This document shows, piece after piece, positions 1-5,264 of a stretch of DNA of 8,907 nucleotides. How positions within the stretch are numbered: position 1 is the first letter of the stretch; each line of letters begins with the position of its first letter. Source of the stretch: JBFWPF01 sp050250135. GTDB lineage: Bacteria; Chlamydiota; Chlamydiia; Chlamydiales; JAFEGQ01. The stretch lies in contig JBFWPF010000041.1 in NCBI GenBank assembly GCA_050250135.1, forward strand, positions 1 through 8,907, written 5' to 3'. The notes under the pieces were generated by a model that was given only the letters and a program-made list of their open reading frames with translations, had not been told where the DNA came from and ran no database searches. Made by a program: the position numbers and the translations under genes.

Positions 1-189
1 GCAATTCGAGCTTCGAGGCGCTCGATGATAGAGCACGCTTCTTCAAGGCTGGTTGGGCGAGGAATCTGCATGCAAACGTTTTACTAGACATTCCCTTTTT
101 GCGTCTACACACGCTAAACGGGTACCCCGAGCGTTAGCCCCGTACCATCTATCAGACCAAGCCTGCTGAATATCTTTAATAAAAGTCAT
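1..189 (-). pseudogene. Frameshifted, edge-truncated member of the kinase-associated N-terminal-domain family
   Basis: A leftward ATG at 189-187 opens a 48-codon frame beginning MTFIKDIQQAWSDRWYG and ending at TGA (45-43). Its first 17 residues match the 127-residue protein at 689-1072 (MSLVRNIQQVLCDWWYG), with IQQ, D and WYG shared. Near position 70 the similarity moves to the +1 frame. That frame reads MQIPRPTSLEEACSIIER, stays open to the window edge, and resembles the kinase stretch CQLPQTYADVALCFG at the equivalent place. A one-base indel, perhaps in the AAAA or TTT run at about 73-81, would join the two frames into a normal family member. An AGGT-type ribosome site (193-198) and a TATAAT box (214-219) lie upstream. 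It could be a real frameshift, a sequencing error, or two separate short genes (second ATG at 71-69). The product beyond the edge is unknown. Confidence 0.6.
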
Positions 190-209
190 AATTCACCTAT
201 TTCTTATAT

Positions 210-219
210 AACTATTATA
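210..219 (-). promoter_or_regulatory. Candidate promoter -10 region, TATAATAGTT
   Basis: On the minus strand the sequence reads TATAATAGTT, with a perfect TATAAT at 219-214, 30 bases from the first base of the box to the ATG of the edge gene. The same ten bases stand 28 bases before the kinase ATG (2281-2290), and both are followed by TAGGT as the ribosome site. No good -35 hexamer is visible in the AT-rich DNA upstream. Confidence 0.5.
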
Positions 220-354
220 AAATATGATTGTTTATTAATTACTAGATATTTATTAATTTGCCTTTAATATTAAGAAGCTTAAAATGAGAGGGTTGGTGCG
301 CTCTTTACCCACCGGGAACGAAGTGCTTGTTTTTTAGCAATTTAGGGCCATTTT

Positions 355-373
355 GGAGGGGATCGCCCCCTCC
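355..373. repeat. Inverted repeat, 7-bp stem
   Basis: GGAGGGG, a 5-base spacer ATCGC, and CCCCTCC form a perfect GC-rich stem just downstream of the 69-residue ORF. On the minus strand it is followed by AAAATGG rather than a T run, so it is not a standard intrinsic terminator in the direction of the genes. It could still pause polymerase or protect an mRNA end. Confidence 0.5.
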
Positions 374-392
374 TTTCATGGATTATACGCCC

Positions 393-405
393 TAGCCCTA
401 GGCTA
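393..405. repeat. Small hairpin over the stop codon of the 69-residue ORF
   Basis: TAGCC-CTA-GGCTA is a perfect 5-bp stem with a 3-base loop that includes the TAG stop (403-405 on the minus strand). It is short and may be chance. Confidence 0.3.
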
Positions 406-612
406 CCAGCGCATGATTGAGTTTATGATCACAACACGCCAGTAGGTGATCCACTCGAGCCCCTCTGGCCGCTTAAAATCCCCCCTGGTTGCCAGTTTGC
501 TCCCTTTTAGAGCTTGGGCTATCCGGCCGATATCGGGCGAGACTCGGACAGGTTCGTTACTATATATTGGGTCCCACTCACCGAACTTTGACGGTCGATT
601 TATACTCTCCAT
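403..612 (-). CDS. Small hypothetical protein, 69 aa
   Basis: I do not recognise this protein. The ATG at 612-610 is preceded by a good ribosome site (GAGGT, about 7 bases upstream), which supports it as a real gene. It lies 76 bases downstream of the 127-residue gene on the same strand, so it could belong to the kinase operon. The product is soluble and basic toward its C-terminus (GSKLATRGDFKRPEG), with several Trp. It lacks the N-terminal segment shared by its neighbours. The hexapeptide RGDFKR also occurs near the C-terminus of the kinase (residues 363-368), and the DNA around it matches at 15 of 18 positions. That hints at a scrap of duplicated kinase sequence, though such a short match could be chance. 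Confidence 0.5.
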   Translation of the reverse strand: MESINRPSKFGEWDPIYSNEPVRVSPDIGRIAQALKGSKLATRGDFKRPEGLEWITYWRVVIINSIMRW

Positions 613-688
613 ATTTATACCTCGTCTATCTATAATTATTAAAAAACAAAAGCTTGGCGGCCTTAGCCCTTATCCCAACAACCCCCTG

Positions 689-1072
689 TTACCAGGGATA
701 TTGGAGCTTAATAGGCTCAGGCGTCTTGGGTTTCGGCGGAGCCACGATCTTAACCCCGAAGACCTTCTCCTTGCCGGTATCCGTGCGGACCCGCGCAAGC
801 ATCTTGCCCCGTTCGGTGACCTGGAACTTGGTTATTTTACCCTCCAGGTGGAACCAATCCCCGTCCTTTACATGGAAGGTATAGCTCCCCCCTGATGCCC
901 TTACCGCCCTTGCGAATTGAGAGTAGGATGGGCCCGCTTCGCCGAGCACCTGCTGAGAGAGCTCACGAGTCTTTTGGTACTGCCGACTCCGGGAGGACCC
1001 TTCGACTTCAACCGTCCTCTCGCCATACCACCAATCACACAATACCTGTTGAATATTCCTTACTAGACTCAT
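689..1072 (-). CDS. Hypothetical protein, 127 aa, sharing its N-terminal domain with the adjacent kinase
   Basis: Function unknown. Residues 1-45 align with the start of the kinase encoded just upstream: both begin MS-x-V and share the spaced pattern DW..G..T.E..GS..S..Y.K..E..Q, about 16 identities over 43 positions. Residues 60-110 are rich in alternating hydrophobic and charged residues (SYTFHVKDGDWFHLEG, ARVRTDTGKEKVFGVKIV), which suggests a small beta-barrel, but this is inference. The tail is Pro/Lys-rich (PPKPKTPEPIK). No signal peptide or membrane segment is seen. The ATG overlaps the kinase TGA (ATGA, 1069-1072), and a strong AAGGAGA lies 7 bases upstream, inside the kinase gene. The two are therefore probably co-transcribed and translationally coupled, which suggests a functional partnership such as an adaptor or substrate of the kinase. 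Confidence 0.85.
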   Translation of the reverse strand: MSLVRNIQQVLCDWWYGERTVEVEGSSRSRQYQKTRELSQQVLGEAGPSYSQFARAVRASGGSYTFHVKDGDWFHLEGKITKFQVTERGKMLARVRTDTGKEKVFGVKIVAPPKPKTPEPIKLQYPW

Positions 1073-2262
1073 TTGTTTATCTCCTTTTTCCAGTGGGATA
1101 GGGTGGGAGCGTTCTCCGCATAGGCCTGCTCCATCATCTTCGCCGCAATCCCGTTTAACCTCTTGAAATCGCCCCTCTTACCAATCGGGGGGTTCTTCTT
1201 AGCCGCTGCCTTGAGGAGCGCGTCATAAGTCTTCCCTAGGGCATAGATATCGGCTCGCTGATCTTGCACTGTGCTTTCGTGTTCGGCTGGCCAGTACTGC
1301 TTGGTCCCTATCCACCAAACAACCTCTAGCATGATCTCGTCTGCCTTGACTGCGGTTCCGAAATCGGCAAGCTTCACATGCTTCCCATCCCAGGAAACCA
1401 GAAAATTCTCCGGCTTAATATCGCGGTGGGCGTACCCCTTGCTATGCACATCTTCCACCCCTTGAGCCATCTCTCCCATCCATGTCCGGAGTCCGCCTGT
1501 GGTAAGAAAGGAGTCTTTCGCAACCCGCTCGAGGTCCCCTTTTGCTAGGGGTTCGAGAAAGAGAAGGAGAGGGTCGTCGTCGGCCGTCTGGCAAACGAAA
1601 TCGCTTTTGCCAATTACATGATCAGAATCGATCTCTTCCACAACCTTGTCCTCTTGCCGAGCATTGTCGCGAGCGTTCGTGCGAGCCTGCTTGGCTTTAG
1701 AGCCTTGAGTGGGCTTCTCTCCTACCACCTTTCCCGCCCAGATCTTTTGGTTGCCCAACGCATCGACTTCCAACGCCCGATAGACCGTCTTGAATCCTCC
1801 CGAGCCAATCTCTTGCTTTCGATCAACAACGATCAGGCCACCATCCCCTCGCGTACCTACGAGAAGGCCGTTGGGTGACACTAGCTCAGGAACAGTCGAG
1901 CTTTTCAGCTGTTGCAGTAGGTTGGGATCCGCCTTCCTGCCGAGAAACTGGTCGATCGCCACCACTTGATTCTCTCGGTAGCCTGAGCTTTTGACCTTGA
2001 AGCTCTTGTGGGAGCTGCGCATGATCAGCCCCCCATCACCCGTACCCTCAAGCGAGAGCCACACCGCAACCTTTTTCCCCTTCCCCTTGCCGAAGCACAG
2101 GGCGACGTCGGCATAGGTTTGCGGGAGCTGACAATTCCACTGCTTCTGCGCACACTCCTTCACCTTGCGGTAGACCTTGCTCTTTTCAGAGCCGTCGATC
2201 TCAAAGGTATAGTGGCCAAGGGTCCAATCCACAAAACGCTGTAATCGATCAACAAAAGACAT
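1069..2262 (-). CDS. Eukaryotic-like serine/threonine protein kinase with a novel N-terminal domain, 397 aa
   Basis: Predicted ATP-dependent Ser/Thr kinase. The catalytic domain spans about 147-397. Visible are the glycine loop GSGGFKTVY (152-160), the ATP lysine K178 in WAGKVV, a probable alpha-C glutamate in QEDKVVEEI (203-211), the catalytic loop HRDIKPEN (279-286), the DFG metal site (300-302), a variant APE as PAE (325-327), and the alpha-F Asp (D338 in RADIY). All core catalytic residues are present, so activity is likely. The C-lobe is short, and the usual Arg of the RPT motif is replaced by Ala (APTL). Residues 1-110 form an unrecognised domain shared with the neighbouring 127-residue protein. 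GDGGLI occurs twice (76-81 and 139-144). There is no PASTA repeat, signal peptide or membrane helix, so it is cytosolic or secreted by type III, unlike PknB-type sensors. It has its own promoter-like element and AGG ribosome site. Base composition is nearer 50% GC, below hisS/aspS. Confidence 0.93.
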   Translation of the reverse strand: MSFVDRLQRFVDWTLGHYTFEIDGSEKSKVYRKVKECAQKQWNCQLPQTYADVALCFGKGKGKKVAVWLSLEGTGDGGLIMRSSHKSFKVKSSGYRENQVVAIDQFLGRKADPNLLQQLKSSTVPELVSPNGLLVGTRGDGGLIVVDRKQEIGSGGFKTVYRALEVDALGNQKIWAGKVVGEKPTQGSKAKQARTNARDNARQEDKVVEEIDSDHVIGKSDFVCQTADDDPLLLFLEPLAKGDLERVAKDSFLTTGGLRTWMGEMAQGVEDVHSKGYAHRDIKPENFLVSWDGKHVKLADFGTAVKADEIMLEVVWWIGTKQYWPAEHESTVQDQRADIYALGKTYDALLKAAAKKNPPIGKRGDFKRLNGIAAKMMEQAYAENAPTLSHWKKEINK

Positions 2263-2280
2263 AGATAATACCTACTTTTC

Positions 2281-2290
2281 AACTATTATA
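2281..2290 (-). promoter_or_regulatory. Candidate promoter -10 region of the kinase operon, TATAATAGTT
   Basis: The minus strand reads TATAATAGTT, with a perfect TATAAT box at 2290-2285, 28 bases from its first base to the kinase ATG. The predicted leader is under 20 bases and includes the TAGGT ribosome site (2270-2274). The same decamer precedes the edge gene (210-219). No clear -35 hexamer is present. Confidence 0.5.
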
Positions 2291-2373
2291 GCAGTAGAAT
2301 TTTAACTAAATATTAAGTTATTGTGAACGAATTACTAGAGAAACAGAATCTTAAGTGACTGGAAACGATGACC

Positions 2374-3723
2374 TTAGGCGACCTCGGCGGCCTCTTCGAG
2401 CTGGGTCTCCTCGCGGCGGCGAGCCGACCAGGTGGGGAGGAGGAGGGCCACCACTAGGGCACTACAGGCGGCCACGGTGAGGAAATAGCCCCCCCAACCC
2501 CAGGCGCCCTGAATGGCCGCAATAGGAGCCCCCGCAACGGAAGCCCCAATATAGGCAAAGAAACCGGCAAAACCGGTGGCAGTCGCAACTGCCTTCTTGT
2601 GAGAGAGTTCGGCAGCGGCCATCCCGATCATCATCTGAGGGCCAAAGATAAAGAAGCCCATGCAGAACATCGAGGCAAGCCCAATCCAAGGGGCAAGGCC
2701 AGAGAGGAAATAGAAGGCCGCCACGCTCCCCACAATCCCTAAGCCAAAGAAGACGTTCACAGGGCCCCGACGGCCCCGGAAAACAAGGTCAGAGAGCCAA
2801 CCGGCCGCTAGGCTGCCGCAAAGGCCCCCCACCTCGAACATGGTGACAAAGAGGCCACTAAGGGTAGTTCCATACCCTTGTGACTGCATAAGATAGGTAG
2901 GCGTCCAGTCGTTGACCGCCTGGCGGACGACATAGACAAAGAAGGAGGCAAAGGCGAGGAGCCAGATGTAGCGGTTGGAGAGGACATACTTGAAGAGGAT
3001 CTCCTTAACGCTAAGCTCCCGCTCATGCTCCTTAGCAACCTCCTGGGACTCCTCACCCGAGTACTCTTCGATGGAGGGGAGGCCGAGCGACTGAGGGGTA
3101 TCCCGGAGCGACCAGAGGAGGAAGGTCCCCCCGATAATCCCGACAATACCGGGGATGTAAAAGGCCCACTGCCAGCCGCCAAAGATAGCGATGGCCCAGC
3201 CCGCTAAGAGGGGGATAAGGGCCCCACCCACGTTGTGGGAGGTATTCCAAAGGGCCCACCACCGCCCCCGCTCTTTCTGACTGTACCAGTGCATCAGGAG
3301 GCGGCCAGAGGGGGGCCATCCCCACCCCTGGAACCAGCCGTTAAGGCCCCAGATAATGCCCAGCATCCAGATCGAGGCGCTGGTACCGAATATGAGGTTT
3401 AGGGCCCCCGTGGCGATCAGCCCGACCGCCATAAAGGTCCTAGGGTTAGAGCGGTCGGCTAGCATCCCGGAGGTAAATTTGGAGACCGCATACATGATCG
3501 ACCATAGGGAGAGGACCCAGCCGAGGTCGGTCATCGTGTAGTGGAGGTTCTCCATCATCCCCGGGAGGGCGATCACGAGGTTCTTTCGGGTAAAGTAGTA
3601 GAGGGCGTAACCGACGTACATGCCGATCATGATCCGGATCTGCCAGTAGCGATAGGCCTTTCGGACCTTGCGACGGTCCTTAATCGGCTCCTTATGGGGG
3701 GCTGGCTTAAAGATCCCAAACAC
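2374..3723 (-). CDS. uhpC: Sugar-phosphate/phosphate antiporter, UhpC/GlpT (OPA) family, MFS, 449 aa
   Basis: Inner-membrane transporter exchanging a sugar phosphate, probably glucose 6-phosphate, for inorganic phosphate. The chlamydial orthologue is known as a glucose-6-phosphate/Pi antiporter, so the substrate is inferred from family. The protein has the full length of the family and about twelve hydrophobic segments. The family signature YYFTRKNLVIALPGM lies in helix 1, and its Arg is residue 46. A second Arg in the helix 7 stretch YVVRQAVNDWTPTYL is residue 267. These match the two phosphate-binding Arg of GlpT/UhpT. A charged cytoplasmic loop (about 215-245) separates the two halves. I chose the GTG at 3723-3721 because AAGGAG lies about 11 bases before it; a TTG eight codons earlier would place that site inside the gene. 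It lies next to hisS and divergent from it, as in Chlamydia. The fast-growing E. coli UhpC is a sensor, but chlamydial UhpC is a carrier. Confidence 0.92.
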   Translation of the reverse strand: MFGIFKPAPHKEPIKDRRKVRKAYRYWQIRIMIGMYVGYALYYFTRKNLVIALPGMMENLHYTMTDLGWVLSLWSIMYAVSKFTSGMLADRSNPRTFMAVGLIATGALNLIFGTSASIWMLGIIWGLNGWFQGWGWPPSGRLLMHWYSQKERGRWWALWNTSHNVGGALIPLLAGWAIAIFGGWQWAFYIPGIVGIIGGTFLLWSLRDTPQSLGLPSIEEYSGEESQEVAKEHERELSVKEILFKYVLSNRYIWLLAFASFFVYVVRQAVNDWTPTYLMQSQGYGTTLSGLFVTMFEVGGLCGSLAAGWLSDLVFRGRRGPVNVFFGLGIVGSVAAFYFLSGLAPWIGLASMFCMGFFIFGPQMMIGMAAAELSHKKAVATATGFAGFFAYIGASVAGAPIAAIQGAWGWGGYFLTVAACSALVVALLLPTWSARRREETQLEEAAEVA

Positions 3724-3762
3724 GGCGCACCCTTCTCCTTGAAACAATTGGGTAAAGCTATA

Positions 3763-3786
3763 TCTTACCGGGGGTCAGAGCGTCAA
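3763..3786 (-). promoter_or_regulatory. Candidate uhpC promoter
   Basis: On the minus strand TTGACG (3786-3781) is a good -35 hexamer. It is followed by GATATA after 16 bases, or TATAGC after 18, as the -10 region, about 40 bases before the GTG start. The spacing and position fit a sigma-66/sigma-70 type promoter. Confidence 0.45.
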
Positions 3787-3970
3787 TTGTTTTCCCTCTC
3801 CAACCCGCGGTCCTTTAATTATAACACTAAAAGAAATTAAAAAGATAGCTTAAAGAAAGCGGTACTATTTAAACTACTTTTCCTGTTGATTAATAGATAG
3901 TTGACGCAATGGGTTTAGTGCCATCCCGTTGCATCGTAAGGGGGGATCGGCTACCCTTGTCGTTAGCGAT

Positions 3971-3982
3971 TTAGGATCCTAA
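3971..3982 (+). promoter_or_regulatory. hisS ribosome-binding site inside a 12-base palindrome
   Basis: TTAGGATCCTAA is a perfect palindrome one base before the hisS ATG, and its AGGA serves as the Shine-Dalgarno sequence. Self-pairing could partly hide the site, or the symmetry may be chance. Confidence 0.4.
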
Positions 3983-3983
3983 G

Positions 3984-5264
3984 ATGGCTATTCCCATACC
4001 CAAGGGGGTCTTTGACCTCCTCCCCGATCCCCCTGAGAAGGAGGCCTGGAAGGGCTCTGCTATCTGGCAGCAGGTAGAGCGGGCCATTCGGGAGCAGGCC
4101 CGCCTCTATGGCTACCGAGAGATCAGGACCCCTGTCTTTGAGCGGACCGAGCTTTTTGCCCGCGGGGTCGGCGCCGGGACCGACATCGTCAGCAAGGAGA
4201 TGTACACCTTCGAGGACAAGGGAGGGCGCTCGATGTCCCTCCGCCCTGAGGGGACCGCTCCGGTCATCCGCTCCTTTCTCGAAAACCACCTCGAGCAGCG
4301 CCCTGAGCTCCAGAAGCTCTACTACCTAGCGCCCATGTTCCGCTACGAGCGGCAGCAGGCAGGGCGTTACCGGCAGCACCACCAATTTGGGGTCGAGGTG
4401 ATTGGCGGAGAGGCCCCCGAGCTAGATGCCGAGATCATCGACCTCCTCCTCGGCCTCTACCAAAAGCTGGGCCTAAAGGGGCTGACGCTCCACCTGAGCA
4501 GCCTTGGTGATTCCCTCGATCGGATCCCCTTCCGAAAAGCGCTCGTCGCCCACTTTACCCCCCACAAAGGGGAGTTGTCCGCCGATAGTCAGGAGCGGCT
4601 TCAAAAAAACCCGCTCCGCATCCTCGACTCCAAAGCCCATGAGGACCAGGCTCTGATCAAAGCGGCCCCTTCCATGCTCGAGTTCTTGAGCCCCGCCGCA
4701 GCCCGCCACTTTGAAGCGGTCCAGCAGACCCTTAAAGCCCTTGGCATCCCATTTGAGGTGAACCGGCGCCTCGTGCGCGGCCTCGACTACTACAACCGAA
4801 CGGTCTTTGAGATTACCGCCTCTGAGCTTGGCGCCCAAAACAGCATCGGGGGCGGCGGCCGCTACGACGGCCTCCTCAAAACCCTCGGCGGCCCCGATCT
4901 CCCCGCTATCGGCTTTGGCGCCGGAGTGGAGCGGCTCATCCAAACCCTACTTGCCCAACAGGTCCCCCTAGAGCCTCCCCCCCACCCGACCCTCCTGCTC
5001 ATCCCTGTCGCCGGGGAAAACCAACGGGACTGCTTCCTCCTCGCTTCAAAATGGCGCCGCGAAGGGGTAGCCACCGATGTGGAGCTTAGCGGCAAACGGG
5101 TGAAGGGGGGCCTGCGGGTCGCCGAGGCCCTCAAGATCCCTTACGTCGTCGTCATCGGCGATGAGGAGCTGAAATCGGGCCGATGTGTGCTCAAGCAGAT
5201 GGAGACCCGGACCGAACGGGAGCTCCCTTTCAACCAACTAACCCAAGCGATACGCGATGTTTGA
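3984..5264 (+). CDS. hisS: Histidyl-tRNA synthetase, 426 aa
   Basis: Class II synthetase that charges tRNA-His with histidine in the cytosol, working as a homodimer. Length is typical of bacterial HisRS. Motif 1 is around 47-58 (IRTPVFERTELF). Motif 2 is at 116-136, with the catalytic FRYERQQAGRYRQHHQFG. The HisRS-specific histidine-binding motif is at 261-270 (RRLVRGLDYY). Motif 3 comprises GGGRYDGL (290-297) and GFGAGVERL (310-318). The C-terminal anticodon-binding alpha/beta domain occupies about 335-426. All diagnostic residues are present. The ATG at 3984 follows AGGA by 7 bases and gives the canonical MAIPIPKGVFDLLP start. Its last 8 bases overlap aspS. The uhpC-hisS-aspS order is the one known in Chlamydia. 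Confidence 0.97.
   Translation: MAIPIPKGVFDLLPDPPEKEAWKGSAIWQQVERAIREQARLYGYREIRTPVFERTELFARGVGAGTDIVSKEMYTFEDKGGRSMSLRPEGTAPVIRSFLENHLEQRPELQKLYYLAPMFRYERQQAGRYRQHHQFGVEVIGGEAPELDAEIIDLLLGLYQKLGLKGLTLHLSSLGDSLDRIPFRKALVAHFTPHKGELSADSQERLQKNPLRILDSKAHEDQALIKAAPSMLEFLSPAAARHFEAVQQTLKALGIPFEVNRRLVRGLDYYNRTVFEITASELGAQNSIGGGGRYDGLLKTLGGPDLPAIGFGAGVERLIQTLLAQQVPLEPPPHPTLLLIPVAGENQRDCFLLASKWRREGVATDVELSGKRVKGGLRVAEALKIPYVVVIGDEELKSGRCVLKQMETRTERELPFNQLTQAIRDV

Larger units (their letters stand above)
190..402. other. AT-rich intergenic gap with one hairpin
   Basis: This 213-base gap between the 69-residue ORF and the edge gene has no convincing gene. Positions 190-290 are very AT-rich and hold the promoter element of the edge gene. 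Positions 290-402 are GC-richer and contain the inverted repeat at 355-373 and a lone minus-strand TATAAT at 382-387 without a -35 box. A 24-codon minus frame starting near 380 is too short to support. Confidence 0.5.
3724..3983. other. Divergent uhpC-hisS intergenic region
   Basis: This 260-base region holds no gene. The uhpC promoter candidate lies at its left. Positions 3810-3900 are very AT-rich. I found no hisS promoter with both hexamers: TTGACG at 3901-3906 has no -10 box at the right distance, and TTAAAC/TAATAG (3869-3896) is weak. The hisS leader contains a possible hairpin, GTAAGGG (3936-3942) with CCCTTGT (3954-3960), two of its pairs being G-U. Confidence 0.5.

Noticed and set aside
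640..690. Terminator after the 127-aa gene (minus strand, T run at 646-641)
   Set aside because: The T run is real, but the bases before it form only a 3-bp stem (GGC/GCC), too weak to support.
446..895. 149-codon plus-strand frame across the left island
   Set aside because: It runs antisense through two leftward genes and the gap between them, has no ribosome site, and its product shows no family features. The minus-strand genes have homology and ribosome sites.
3724..3747. TTG start for uhpC eight codons upstream
   Set aside because: The AAGGAG ribosome site lies inside those codons and is well placed for the GTG at 3723. The GTG start also puts the helix 1 Arg at residue 46 as in UhpT.
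3901..3930. hisS promoter based on TTGACG
   Set aside because: Nothing like a TATAAT box occurs 16-18 bases downstream.
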